A stretch of 64,000 nt of DNA. Origin: Paenibacillus mucilaginosus 3016. GTDB taxonomy: Bacteria > Bacillota > Bacilli > Paenibacillales > NBRC-103111. Below the pieces are notes generated by a model, which saw nothing but the letters and a program-made list of their open reading frames with translations, was not told where the DNA came from and ran no database searches. The position numbers and the translations under genes were made by a program. Below, one piece after another: positions 16,237-24,746 of the stretch (position 1 is its first letter; each line of letters begins with the position of its first letter). The stretch lies in contig NC_016935.1 of the NCBI RefSeq assembly GCF_000250655.1, positions 5,350,001 to 5,414,000 of the forward strand, read 5' to 3'.

Positions 16237-17397
16237 TTACTGCAGCGCTCCATAGATTACATTCCGCAGCCGCGGCTGATGCACCGCTTCGAAGTTCGGC
16301 AGCATCTGCTGCATGTACACCGCGGACAGCTTTTCCTTCGGGTCGATCATCACCCAGGTGCCCGCAAGCCCGCTCCATCCGAATTCGCCGACGGAGGCGT
16401 TGCTGCCTGCTGCCTCGGGATCCATCAAGGTCCTTACGCCGAGTCCGTAACCGAAGCCCTCGAGGTAAGACCAGTTGTAATCCTGCAGCTGCACCGGGCT
16501 GAGCTGGTTGGCGGCCATCAGGCGGACCGTGCCGGAACTCAGGATTCGCTCCCCGTTCCACTCGCCACCCAGCGCGAGCATCTGGGCAAACCGCGAGTAG
16601 TCTCCGATCGTCGACAGCAGGCCCGCCCCGCCGCTCTCGAAGCGGCTGTCCGGCCCGTACGGCTCATCAAACTGCGTGCTGGGAGTGAGCGTACCGTCCT
16701 CCGCCCGGTTGTAATGGGTGCACAATCTTCCCTGCGTCTCAGCCGTGAGCTTAAAGGACGTATCCTTCATGCCCAGGGGCCCAAAGATCTCCTCCTGCAT
16801 GAACTGTCCCAGCGTCCGGCCGGAGATCACCTCGATGAGCGCCCCCAGCACGTCGTGGCTGAAGCCGTACTGCCAGCGGGTGCCGGGCTCGAAGGCCAGC
16901 GGGATCGCCGCCAGGGCCCGGGAGAGCGAGCGGGCATCGAGCTTCTCGGCACGCTGCCGGCTCCCCTCCAGCCACTGCTTCACCCGGCGCTCCGTCTCGG
17001 TCCGCTCTCCCCCGTAGGTCAGGCCGGAGGTCATCGCGAACAGGTCTTTGACCCGGATCGGCCGCTTGGCCTCCACGGTGGACAGCGCTTCCAACGAGTC
17101 CGGCACGAACACCTGCGGATTCTTGAAGTCGGGCAAATACTCATGGAGCGGGTCGTTCAGCAGAAAGCGGCCCCGCTCATACAGGATGAGCGCCGCGGCG
17201 CAGGTGACGACCTTGGTCATCGAGAAGATCCGGTACACGGTGTCCTCCGTGATGGGCTCCCGGCGCTCCAGATTCGCGTAGCCGGCATAGTCCTGGTAGA
17301 GCAGCTCCCCCTCCTTGGATACGGAGCAGGCACATCCGGCCGGCCCCTTCTCCACGAAGCCTTGCATCAGTTCGGTCAGACGGTTCATTCGTTTCAC
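16237..17397 (-). CDS. serine hydrolase, class C beta-lactamase/EstB family
   Basis: 386 residues from a GTG at 17397 preceded by AGGAGG at 8 bases. SxxK motif S59-M-T-K62 in YRIFSMTKVV, and the second-motif tyrosine in WQYGFSHDVLG, which matches the Tyr of EstB-type esterases rather than the YxN of penicillin-binding proteins. No signal peptide or membrane segment is visible, so it is probably cytoplasmic. Located between the GH43 and GH8 genes, each with its own terminator; it could deacylate plant-polysaccharide oligomers (inference). It might also be a general esterase or D-peptidase. Confidence 0.82.
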   Translation of the reverse strand: MKRMNRLTELMQGFVEKGPAGCACSVSKEGELLYQDYAGYANLERREPITEDTVYRIFSMTKVVTCAAALILYERGRFLLNDPLHEYLPDFKNPQVFVPDSLEALSTVEAKRPIRVKDLFAMTSGLTYGGERTETERRVKQWLEGSRQRAEKLDARSLSRALAAIPLAFEPGTRWQYGFSHDVLGALIEVISGRTLGQFMQEEIFGPLGMKDTSFKLTAETQGRLCTHYNRAEDGTLTPSTQFDEPYGPDSRFESGGAGLLSTIGDYSRFAQMLALGGEWNGERILSSGTVRLMAANQLSPVQLQDYNWSYLEGFGYGLGVRTLMDPEAAGSNASVGEFGWSGLAGTWVMIDPKEKLSAVYMQQMLPNFEAVHQPRLRNVIYGALQ

Positions 17398-17490
17398 GGG
17401 CTGATCCTCCTACGTTATCTTTGTATGTTTGCTTAACAAAGCTTCGCTGCCCGGGCGGCTTATTCCTTTTTCTGAAGGTGCCTTCCTGAG

Positions 17491-17520
17491 AAAAAAGAAA
17501 CCCTGCCTCGAAGGCAGGGG
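17491..17520 (-). terminator. terminator after the GH8 gene
   Basis: Stem CCCTGCC / GGCAGGG with a short loop, followed on the minus strand by TTTCTTTTTTC, 26 bases after the GH8 stop. Confidence 0.85.
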
Positions 17521-17545
17521 GTCAGCCGCGTCCAGCTCCGGGAGT

Positions 17546-18709
17546 TCACTCCGCGGCGGCAGGAGCCCAAATCCGGTACTCTCCGCTGAGCGCGAGCAGG
17601 CTGAACAGGTACAGACAGTTATCGTAATACCGTCGCTCTCCGGTGCGCACCGGGGTGTTCCAGAACAGCTCGACCATCTGCCTCGCCGCAGGTCCGGCCG
17701 CGGCGAGCGAAGCCATCGCATTGGTCGCGATCAGGCCGACCGGATGCAGGGATTTCTCCTCGAACGGTTCGCCTGCGATCGTGTATCTCCGGTAGTCCTC
17801 CGGTGATTTGTCCGCGAAGAACGCCTGAATCCGCTCCGCCGCGCCCACCTGCCACTCGTCCGCCCGGAACCATTCATAATCAAGGCCGAGATTGGCCGCC
17901 ACCCGGTACGAATCGCTGAAGAAATGGCCGTAGCCCCGCTCATCGTTGGGGGTGCCGTCATAGTGGGCATACTCCGGTGCCAGCCCGGTAACCGGGTGCA
18001 GAGCGACGTGCAGGTACTGCCGGCTGGCCGCAGCCGCTTCCTTCCAGAAGGCCCGGTCCTCCTCATTCGCCCACAGGGCGAACAGCTCGTAGAAGTGCGG
18101 CAGATGGTACGACGGGTCGGAATACTCGCACTCCGGGATGAACTTGATGAGCTTGTTGTCCGGGTTCCACATCGGATACCCTTCCCCATCCTCGCCTCGG
18201 TGCAGGCACGTATGCAGCAGCTCCCGCGCCTGCTCGCTGTAGTTGAACGGCTCCGGACCGTCGCCCCAGCGGTGCGATGCGAAGAACAGCGCCATTGCGA
18301 AGAACTCCTCCCCGTCCGGCGCCGGACCATAGGCCCGCTTCGAACCGTCCGGGCTGCAGGACCAGGCGAAGTAGCCGGCATGCAGGCCTTCGGTCATGTA
18401 CATATGCGTTTTGGACCATTTCCAGAGGCGGTCGAAGACCTCTTTTTGGTCCAGCTGCACGGCCATCATCATGCCGTAGGACATGCCTTCCGTCCGGACG
18501 TCGAGGTTGCCCGTATCGAGCATATACGCTTCATCGGCGCCTGACTCGAAATAGATCCGGGTGTTTTCATCCCCGAAGAAGATATCCTGCCACGCCTGGC
18601 GGACTCGGCCTGCGATCTCCTCTTCCGTATAACCGCACTCCCTGAATACATTGCGGTACTCCCCGGTGTAGAATGCTCCTCTGCTTGCCTGCTGTATGGT
18701 CATCTCCAT
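17546..18709 (-). CDS. GH8 reducing-end xylose-releasing exo-oligoxylanase (Rex)
   Basis: 387 residues, no signal peptide, so intracellular. Releases xylose from the reducing end of imported xylo-oligosaccharides. From memory it matches Bacillus halodurans Rex closely along its length: LDTGNLDVRTEGMSYGMMMAVQ with catalytic-acid Glu74, AGYFAWSCSPDG, YGPAPDGEEFFA, FFASHRWGDG, FSDSYRVAANLGLD and WNTPVRTGERRYYDNCLYLF. Length agrees with Rex (388). The ATG at 18709 is used; a second ATG follows two codons later. A perfectly palindromic cre site lies 23 bases upstream. With the GH43 gene it indicates hemicellulose use under carbon catabolite control. Confidence 0.93.
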   Translation of the reverse strand: MEMTIQQASRGAFYTGEYRNVFRECGYTEEEIAGRVRQAWQDIFFGDENTRIYFESGADEAYMLDTGNLDVRTEGMSYGMMMAVQLDQKEVFDRLWKWSKTHMYMTEGLHAGYFAWSCSPDGSKRAYGPAPDGEEFFAMALFFASHRWGDGPEPFNYSEQARELLHTCLHRGEDGEGYPMWNPDNKLIKFIPECEYSDPSYHLPHFYELFALWANEEDRAFWKEAAAASRQYLHVALHPVTGLAPEYAHYDGTPNDERGYGHFFSDSYRVAANLGLDYEWFRADEWQVGAAERIQAFFADKSPEDYRRYTIAGEPFEEKSLHPVGLIATNAMASLAAAGPAARQMVELFWNTPVRTGERRYYDNCLYLFSLLALSGEYRIWAPAAAE

Positions 18710-18731
18710 CAGCTCACTCTCTCTAGAAAGA

Positions 18732-18746
18732 TTGAAAACGCTTCAA
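18732..18746. promoter_or_regulatory. cre site (CcpA operator) upstream of the GH8 gene
   Basis: TTGAAAACGCTTCAA, with TTGAA/TTCAA arms forming a perfect inverted repeat around AACGC. It lies 23 bases before the GH8 start and closely resembles the site at 16003. Confidence 0.83.
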
Positions 18747-18839
18747 GAGTCATCTTAGCAAGCGGAGGGCCGGGCGGATAGAGAGCAAACTAAAGCTAAT
18801 CCTTAACAAACTATAGGTCCTTGAATGTCCAAAAGATGC

Positions 18840-20672
18840 TTACCGCAGCTTCACTCCGGCAAGACTCCCTCCTTGGGCAAAGAAACGCCCGATGTTCTTC
18901 TCGACATCCGGATCGGGAATCAGCGGAGGCGCCTGGTGCGGCTTCGTCCGGGCGTCGATGATCAGGCTGTCGCAGCCCCAGTGCTTGTACCGCACCTCAC
19001 TGTTCACGCCGTAGATATCATGCGACGGATTGCTCCGCGTGAAGGTCACCCACAAGAAGTTGCTCAGGTCCGCACGCAGGAAGGCGCTGTCGTCGCACAG
19101 GATGATCATCGGGCAGCCCTCCGCCGCCCCCCTCGCCGCCAGTTCGGCCGTCAGCGCCTCAAGCTGCTGCCCTGCGTCCTCGTAGCTGTGGAACGCTGGC
19201 CCCTGCAGGGCCACCACGCCCGGCATCACGAGCTCGGGATGTCCGAAGTCGCGCAGGTCCCTGAACCCATCCGGCACCTCCCGGCACAACTCCCGCTTCT
19301 TGTCCCCGTAGGCGGCGATGACCACTTTGCTGCCGTAGTTCAGCCCCATCCCGGAGTAGTCCAGCGTATCGATGGTCGTATTCGTATAAAAATGCAGGTC
19401 CCGCCGCAGGTCTATGCGCTCGAGGATGTAGGCGAGAAACTCCGCTTCCTTGTGCGAGTCGAGCGGCTGCTCCTCTTCGGCGGTAATGAACAAATACTTC
19501 GCCAGGCTGAGCTGCCCTGTCCCGAGAATCCGGTTCGCGAGCGTCAGCAGCTCGGTCGGCTGCTTCACCTGCTGGTACGGCGTGTAGCGCTCGCTTCCGA
19601 TCGCGAACAGCAGCGGATGCACGCCGGCCGCGTCCACGGCATGGACTTCACGGACGCCGGGGATCTCCTGCGAGATCGCGTCGCCCGTCAGCTCGTGGAT
19701 CAGCTCGCCGAAGGACGTATCCTCCTGCGGCGGACGGCCGACGACCGTGAACGGCCAGACCGCATTCGGCTTGGCAAAGACCTTGTGGATCCGCATCAGC
19801 GGGAACTCATGCGTCAGGCTGTAGTAGCCGAGATGGTCACCGAACGGCCCTTCCGGCTTCGTCTGGCCCGGATAAATCTCACCGGTGATGACGAAATCGG
19901 CATCGTTGCTAATGCAGTAGCCGTCAACGTAGCTGTAGCGGAAGCGCCGGCCGGCCAGCAGTCCGGCGAAGGTCATCTCGCTGAGTCCTTCCGGCAGCGG
20001 CATGACGGCCGACAGCGTATGGGCCGGCGGTCCGCCGACGAAGATGCTGACCTTGAGCGGCTCGCCCTTCTTGACCGCCTTGGACTGGTGTACGCCGATC
20101 CCGCGGTGAATCTGATAATGCAGGCCGATCTCCTGGTCCAGCTCATATTCGTTGCCGCTGAGCTGCACACGGTACATGCCCAGGTTCGAGTTCATGATCC
20201 CCGGCTTGTCCGGATCCTCCGAATACACCTGCGGCAGCGTGATGAACGCTCCGCCGTCCATCGGCCAATGCTGGATCAGCGGCAGATCCGAGATGCGGAT
20301 CTCCTGCAGGGCCGCCGGGCCTCCCGAGGTCTTCATCGGCAGCGCCTTCAGCGCCGCCAGCCCGGTGCCGGTATGCTTCAGCGGGTGCTTCAGCGCCTGC
20401 ATCGGATCGCTGCGCAGCGCGACGATATTCTTCGCCGCTTCCCACGTATGGCGAAAAATAAACTTGCTGCGCTCCACCGTGCCGAACAGGTTCGAAACCG
20501 CGCGGAACTTCGACCCTTTGACCTTCTCGAACAGCAGCGCAGGACCGCCCGCTTCATAGACTTTCAGATGGATCGCGGCCATCTCCAGATAAGGGTCGAC
20601 TTCCTCCTTGATCCGGACCAAGTGGCCGTTTTGTTCCAAATCGATGATGCATTCTTCTAAATTCCGGTACAT
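18840..20672 (-). CDS. UbiD family prenylated-FMN-dependent decarboxylase
   Basis: 610 residues from the ATG at 20672 (MYRNLEECI...), with AGGAG upstream; longer starts would overlap the neighbouring gene. UbiD enzymes reversibly decarboxylate aromatic or unsaturated acids with prenylated FMN made by a UbiX partner, which is not present here. Landmarks: GTVERSKFIFRHTW, the central KPEGPFGDHLGYYSL segment that carries active-site Glu residues, and VVGRPPQEDTSFGELIHELTG. At 610 residues it is in the longer UbiD subgroup. Possible roles are menaquinone (futalosine route) or phenolic-acid metabolism; context does not decide. A 68-base gap separates it from the upstream hypothetical gene. Confidence 0.88.
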   Translation of the reverse strand: MYRNLEECIIDLEQNGHLVRIKEEVDPYLEMAAIHLKVYEAGGPALLFEKVKGSKFRAVSNLFGTVERSKFIFRHTWEAAKNIVALRSDPMQALKHPLKHTGTGLAALKALPMKTSGGPAALQEIRISDLPLIQHWPMDGGAFITLPQVYSEDPDKPGIMNSNLGMYRVQLSGNEYELDQEIGLHYQIHRGIGVHQSKAVKKGEPLKVSIFVGGPPAHTLSAVMPLPEGLSEMTFAGLLAGRRFRYSYVDGYCISNDADFVITGEIYPGQTKPEGPFGDHLGYYSLTHEFPLMRIHKVFAKPNAVWPFTVVGRPPQEDTSFGELIHELTGDAISQEIPGVREVHAVDAAGVHPLLFAIGSERYTPYQQVKQPTELLTLANRILGTGQLSLAKYLFITAEEEQPLDSHKEAEFLAYILERIDLRRDLHFYTNTTIDTLDYSGMGLNYGSKVVIAAYGDKKRELCREVPDGFRDLRDFGHPELVMPGVVALQGPAFHSYEDAGQQLEALTAELAARGAAEGCPMIILCDDSAFLRADLSNFLWVTFTRSNPSHDIYGVNSEVRYKHWGCDSLIIDARTKPHQAPPLIPDPDVEKNIGRFFAQGGSLAGVKLR

Positions 20673-20740
20673 AAGTGAACGGGCTCCTAACAAAGAAGTA
20701 TGGTATGTATGGCGGTTGGATCTTTTCATAAACCTGATTC

Positions 20741-21256
20741 TTAAACCTGTATGGCCTCCGGATATCGTTCCCCGTCGACATAGTCTGACGAAATCCATTC
20801 ATAGTGTGTCAGGCCAAGCCTCTGTGCAAGAACGTAGGGAGGCGGCTCGTTACCAAGTATGGCATAATGCTGCTTGAGGTCAAAAACGGCTTCCATATCA
20901 TCTGCGGAGTTCCCTTGTTGTATAATCAGCTCTCGCAAGAGATAAGGATCGAACTTGTTTTTTTCAATGCGAAGCTCATCGGTCCAATCACATTGATAAT
21001 CGAAAACCAGCTCGTCCTTGCTCCAGATTTTGAGCTCCCACCCATGGTCTTCCGCATAAATGTAATGCAATAGAATGCCGGGATTCCAGTTGATGACTTC
21101 GTCGTTAATGTCAAAAGGCGGTCCAGTCACTACGAAGCTTACCCATCCGTTTTCTACCGGAAAAATAAAACCGTGATTCCCGGAATCCTGAAGCAGTGCA
21201 GCCGCTGCCTCCCGGTCGTTTGTTCTCAAATGATAGCTCGCACTGAATTCACTCAT
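20741..21256 (-). CDS. hypothetical protein, 171 residues
   Basis: Soluble, acidic, no signal peptide or membrane segment. Composition is rich in Trp/Tyr/Asp (GWVSFVVTGPPFDIND, HGWELKIWSKDELVFDYQCDWTDE). The general look of an N-terminal alpha/beta region followed by a short helical tail recalls small immunity-like or SMI1-like proteins, but I do not recognise a family. It has lower GC than its neighbours. It is upstream of the UbiD gene on the same strand and could be co-transcribed with it. Confidence 0.72.
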   Translation of the reverse strand: MSEFSASYHLRTNDREAAAALLQDSGNHGFIFPVENGWVSFVVTGPPFDINDEVINWNPGILLHYIYAEDHGWELKIWSKDELVFDYQCDWTDELRIEKNKFDPYLLRELIIQQGNSADDMEAVFDLKQHYAILGNEPPPYVLAQRLGLTHYEWISSDYVDGERYPEAIQV

Positions 21257-21570
21257 ACATTATACCTCTTTCTCTACTGTACATTAAAGTTAGGATCAGG
21301 ACTGCCGGATTCCATCTGCACTTTACTCTCCCCCAGGAGCTTTCCCAGGCAGCAAAGAGGGGAGTCCGGTACTTTCGGCCATCAGGCTAAACAGCTGATC
21401 ATTGCCTCCCAAGGAGAGCGGCGTTTTTGGGGAGTATTGGTATGCTTCTTCCTACCAAGTACCGCATGCCATGCGAAGAATCCATGGATTCACTTCCATC
21501 ATACTCGATCGCTTACATGGCGGAAACCCTCTTGCGCCCGCCTCCCGCTCACTTGTCCATCCGCCAAAAC
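21257..21570. other. intergenic region without recognised genes
   Basis: Divergent spacer between the 171-residue hypothetical gene and the acidic-repeat gene. Short open frames here lack ribosome-binding sites and family resemblance. It presumably holds the promoters of both genes; the first is not identifiable by eye. Confidence 0.5.
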
Positions 21571-21614
21571 ATTCAGCCACGATTCAGCCGGCATTCAGTC
21601 CGCATTCAGTTTCG
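21571..21614 (+). repeat. four 11-bp direct repeats (ATTCAG) in the promoter region
   Basis: ATTCAG begins at 21571, 21582, 21593 and 21604, exactly 11 bases apart, so the copies lie on one face of the helix. The array ends 62 bases before the start of the acidic-repeat gene, and a 12-bp palindrome TGGAATATTCCA (21634-21645) follows. The layout is that of a PhoB/OmpR-type response regulator bound in tandem; the regulator is unknown. Confidence 0.7.
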
Positions 21615-21676
21615 CTTCCGATGAAGACAGCAGTGGAATATTCCACCAGGCTTCAAAATCGAGAGGAGAACTGACC

Positions 21677-22645
21677 ATGTCCATGTCCATTTCCCGCACC
21701 ACCTATTCCACAACCACGGTTTCGAGCGATCAAACCCAGTCCGTTGAGGGACAGCCTCATGTTCACCGCCATCAGCGATCCGCCGATCAGGCCGCCAAGC
21801 CGCAGGACCGGGCGATCGATTCCTTCGAGCTCAGCGCCGAGATGTCCGCGTATCTGGCGGGATACGCCGATGGTACACCTGCCGCCGCAAGCACCTACAC
21901 TGCAGACTCGGAGGAGCTGACGTCGGAACAAAAGCTGCAGGTGTCGATGAACCGCATGGCTCCTCCGCCGCCATGGATATTGAACGGAGCACTGCTGGTC
22001 GAGACAGACGATACATACACGGAACTCACAGTAGAAGAGCAACGCTCCCTCCTGACGGAGATGAAGAGCAGACTGAATGACCTGTCTTCGGCGCTTGCGG
22101 ATGAGTCTTCAACCGAAGCGGATGCCGTGTCTCCGCTGGCGGGTCTGCAAGCGGAGCTCAGCGGATGGAATCTCTCCGAAGCGACGGACGAAGAGGTCGC
22201 CGCGGCGTTCGATGACATTATGGGAATGCTCGCCGAATTGCGTCCGCCGCGTCCGGAAGTGGACCGGCCGCATCCACCGCCGGCTGACCCAACCGGCATT
22301 CCCTCCATGCTGAGAGGCATGGGCGGGATTGTGCCGCCGTTCGCTTGGGAGCAGCAGAACGGCCTTGAGCATTCAACTCCTCTTGACAGCGGTACCGAAA
22401 GCAGCGTAGACGAGTTGACCGTAGAACAGAAAATGAGCATCCTGTCCGACCTCGCCAAGCTGCTGCAGAAGCTGGACAGCTCTGCCGATAGAGATGAGAC
22501 AGTTGACGAGGAAATTAGCTCGGCAGCCCTTGTGGAAGAACTACAAGACTATGACGCTTCTACCGCTGACGATGAGGAGGTCTCGGCTGTGTTCAATGAG
22601 ATCGCGAAGCTGCTTCAGCCTTATCTGTCATCCATGGAACGATAA
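21677..22645 (+). CDS. acidic hypothetical protein with two internal repeats
   Basis: 322 residues from the ATG at 21677, with AGGAG 9 bases upstream. No signal peptide or membrane segment. The first 100 residues are Ser/Thr/Gln-rich. Two related modules follow: ELTVEEQRSLLTEMKSRLND...EATDEEVAAAFDDIMGMLAEL (about 115-195) and ELTVEQKMSILSDLAKLLQK...TADDEEVSAVFNEIAKLLQPYL (about 240-318), with a degenerate earlier copy starting LTSEQKLQVSMNRM. The modules are separated by a Pro-rich linker. Each looks like two helices with an acidic middle. Function unknown. Transcription may depend on the four 11-bp repeats upstream. Confidence 0.82.
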   Translation: MSMSISRTTYSTTTVSSDQTQSVEGQPHVHRHQRSADQAAKPQDRAIDSFELSAEMSAYLAGYADGTPAAASTYTADSEELTSEQKLQVSMNRMAPPPPWILNGALLVETDDTYTELTVEEQRSLLTEMKSRLNDLSSALADESSTEADAVSPLAGLQAELSGWNLSEATDEEVAAAFDDIMGMLAELRPPRPEVDRPHPPPADPTGIPSMLRGMGGIVPPFAWEQQNGLEHSTPLDSGTESSVDELTVEQKMSILSDLAKLLQKLDSSADRDETVDEEISSAALVEELQDYDASTADDEEVSAVFNEIAKLLQPYLSSMER

Positions 22646-22685
22646 GCCTTTCTTACCCTCTCCCCATCAAACGCTCGCCGAATGC

Positions 22686-22716
22686 AAAACAGCCGGGACC
22701 CCGGGTCCCGGCTGCT
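22686..22716. terminator. bidirectional terminator hairpin
   Basis: AGCCGGGACC / GGTCCCGGCT forms a 10-bp GC-rich stem between convergent genes. On the minus strand it is followed by GTTTTGC, so it serves the small gene at 22745-22903 best. Confidence 0.75.
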
Positions 22717-22744
22717 TCATACGACAATCCTCTTTCCACGCATC

Positions 22745-22903
22745 TCACGAGCCGTTTCGTTTGACATGGGCCATATCGATCTCTTCCATGTTGAACTCGG
22801 CGTCCTCATAAAATTCCTGGTCCATTGCAATATTGGCGTCAACGGTCTCGGCTGCCTGCACGGCTGCCTGTTCATCTGTAGTCTGCGCTTGGCGGTGCTC
22901 CAT
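22745..22903 (-). CDS. small acidic hypothetical protein, 52 residues
   Basis: Start taken at the ATG at 22903 (MEHRQAQT...), which has AGGGGGGA just upstream; an in-frame ATG eight codons earlier lacks one. Helix-forming, strongly acidic C-terminal half (EFYEDAEFNMEEID). No family recognised. Support is a good ribosome-binding site and a terminator after the stop. Confidence 0.6.
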   Translation of the reverse strand: MEHRQAQTTDEQAAVQAAETVDANIAMDQEFYEDAEFNMEEIDMAHVKRNGS

Positions 22904-22998
22904 GGAATCCCCCCTGGTCGTATCCATCTTACCCGGTTAGGTTATCCGGGATTCCCTCTTCCATGCATGGCCGCCGCCGGAGGAATCCGTCCTCTGCC

Positions 22999-23343
22999 TC
23001 AGCTGAACCGGATTCCTCCGGGCGAGATGTTTGAATACAGCAGCAGCCCCACAAGGGCCAGCAGATAGAGAACCATGACGAACAAGAACATCCATAGGCT
23101 CGCCCTGCAGTAATTTCTCCGGTTGACATTGGACGTTTTGCCGAAAGCCCATACGAACAGCATAACCAGATTGATGACAGGCAGGGCCAGAATCAACTGG
23201 GTAATAACCCAATCCTTGACGGTCATGGGTCTTTCGCTGGGGTGGACGTAGTCCCAGAAGCCGGGATGACCCGGTCGTCCTTTCTGCTGCGGAGCGAGCG
23301 GAGCTGAGGTGCTGGTCTGGTCTGTAGATGGCGTTCCGTTCAC
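22999..23343 (-). CDS. small two-helix membrane protein, 114 residues
   Basis: Start is a GTG at 23343 with GGAGG about 11 bases upstream. A Ser/Thr/Pro/Gln-rich N-terminal tail (1-35) precedes KDWVITQLILALPVINLVMLFVWAFG (TM1) and SLWMFLFVMVLYLLALVGLLLYS (TM2), joined by a basic loop KTSNVNRRNYCRA. This DW...LPxxNxxMLFVWAF pattern is widespread in bacterial small membrane proteins of unknown function. It is separate from its neighbours. Confidence 0.8.
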   Translation of the reverse strand: MNGTPSTDQTSTSAPLAPQQKGRPGHPGFWDYVHPSERPMTVKDWVITQLILALPVINLVMLFVWAFGKTSNVNRRNYCRASLWMFLFVMVLYLLALVGLLLYSNISPGGIRFS

Positions 23344-23523
23344 TTGAATCGAATCCTCCCGTTGTTCTCTCTGCGATCAGTCCCCCTTCCTCAGCCAAGT
23401 GTGCATACCGGCCGCCGGATAGGTCATTAGAACCATACACATTATACGGGAATTGTGAAATTTTGACTATAGGGTTTGCGGTTATGGAGGAAAAAATAAG
23501 GGGCTTCATCACAAACTCCTCCT

Positions 23524-23841
23524 CTAGCTGAAGAGTCCCCCGAGCAGGTCCCCGACTACCTCGCCGACCGAGTCCAGTGCCTTCTCCGCCGCTTGACCCA
23601 CCGTATCGACTGCCGCCCCCGCCGTCTTCAACGTCCCTTCCGCGAGTGAGCCGGCCGCACTCACCGACCCTTCCGCAGCTGAGGCGATCAGTTCCCCTCC
23701 GGACGACAGCACTTCGCTGACCGTATGCAGCAGGGCGTCCGTCAGGTTCGCTTCCTGCTCTTCTTCCTTTTTTTCTTCCTGCGTCTCCCCCTGTTCCTCT
23801 CCGTAGAACTCCCCTACCGCTTCGCCTTCGAATTCTTCCAT
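23524..23841 (-). CDS. acidic LEA-like hypothetical protein, 105 residues
   Basis: N-terminal third is almost all Glu/Gln/Lys (GETQEEKKEEEQE). The rest is an amphipathic Ala/Gly/Val-rich helix with recurring TVGQAAEKALDSVGEVV-like turns, recalling LEA or general-stress proteins. GGAAGG lies upstream of the ATG at 23841. No enzymatic motif. The longer overlapping frame on the same strand has an Arg/Gly-rich shadow composition, so this frame is preferred. Confidence 0.68.
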   Translation of the reverse strand: MEEFEGEAVGEFYGEEQGETQEEKKEEEQEANLTDALLHTVSEVLSSGGELIASAAEGSVSAAGSLAEGTLKTAGAAVDTVGQAAEKALDSVGEVVGDLLGGLFS

Positions 23842-24102
23842 ACGCTTCTACCTTCCTTCCAGCCGCCAATGATGGCTTTATCGAAAGCATACGAATCTTC
23901 CCTGGAGCAGGTTTCACCCTCTGTCCGCCATGGCCGTACATCATGCATCCCTGAGTCTGCTCTCCTGCCTCCCAAGCCCTTCCCATCCCTGAACTCGGCC
24001 TGCCTCTAGAACCCGTTCCATAGATCCATAATCATAGACCCGTATATTCTCCCATAGGAAATGGACATACATGTAAATATACTTTCGACATGGGGTGTTA
24101 AC

Positions 24103-24654
24103 ATGAATGAACGCAAGGATTGTTGGAAGCCTCAAGAGGACAGCCTCCTCGCCGAGGTGATCCTGGAGCATATCCGCAGCGGAAGTACGCAGCTCGCCGC
24201 CTTCGAAGAGGTTGGGGAGCGATTGGCACGCACGGCCGCAGCCTGCGGGTTCCGCTGGAACGCCGTGGTCCGCCACAGCTACCTGGCCGCGATCAAGCAG
24301 GCGAAGCTGGACCGCAAAGCCATGAAGCAGGCGAAGCATCCGCGGCCGATCCGGCTCGCAAGGACCCAGCCGGGCGGCTGGAGCCTGGAGCGCGCCGACA
24401 CGGTCATCGAACAGATCCGTGCCTATCTCATCCGCAGTGATGAGCTGGTCAGACAGCTGAAGGAGATGGAAGATGAGCTCGACGCCAAGAACCGGCGGAT
24501 ACACGAGCTGGAAGAGCAGCTGATGCTCGCTGGAACCGGAGGCCCGGCGGATTCCACATTGACCGAGGACTTCAAGAAAATGCTGAAGCTGCTGGAGAGA
24601 GCGAGACTCTCCGGGCTGCTCACGGACAATTTTGAGCAGTCCCAGATTTCGTGA
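24103..24654 (+). CDS. rsfA: RsfA family prespore-type transcription factor
   Basis: 183 residues from the ATG at 24103, which has GGGGTG upstream; longer starts lack one. The N-terminal Myb/SANT-like domain [53 protein letters not shown] is the RsfA/YlbO hallmark. A basic linker and a coiled coil (about 108-145, [26 protein letters not shown]) follow. RsfA adjusts sigma-F-dependent transcription in the forespore of Bacillus. A spore-protein gene lies just downstream. Paenibacilli carry several paralogues, so the exact regulon is not assigned. Confidence 0.88.
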   Translation: MNERKDCWKPQEDSLLAEVILEHIRSGSTQLAAFEEVGERLARTAAACGFRWNAVVRHSYLAAIKQAKLDRKAMKQAKHPRPIRLARTQPGGWSLERADTVIEQIRAYLIRSDELVRQLKEMEDELDAKNRRIHELEEQLMLAGTGGPADSTLTEDFKKMLKLLERARLSGLLTDNFEQSQIS

Positions 24655-24684
24655 GGATGTTTTTCAAAGAAATGAAGATTCGCA

Positions 24685-24715
24685 TGAATACGATATCAAA
24701 GACGATGACATACTA
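24685..24715 (+). promoter_or_regulatory. sigma-G type promoter of the SASP gene
   Basis: TGAATA, 18-base spacer, CATACTA. Both boxes match the forespore sigma-G consensus (TGHATR / CATACTA) and lie 32 bases before the SASP start. Expression late in the forespore is expected. Confidence 0.8.
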
Positions 24716-24746
24716 GCTTTACACCTCAACGAAAGGGATGATATAC

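Noticed and set aside
16237-17397. Serine hydrolase as a true AmpC-type beta-lactamase resistance gene
   Set aside because: No signal peptide and the second motif is YGF-type rather than YxN; EstB-like esterase or peptidase is more likely.
22937-23986. Long minus-strand open frame of 349 codons
   Set aside because: Arg/Gly-rich composition, no ribosome-binding site, and it overlaps two better-supported genes (22999-23343 and 23524-23841) in another frame.
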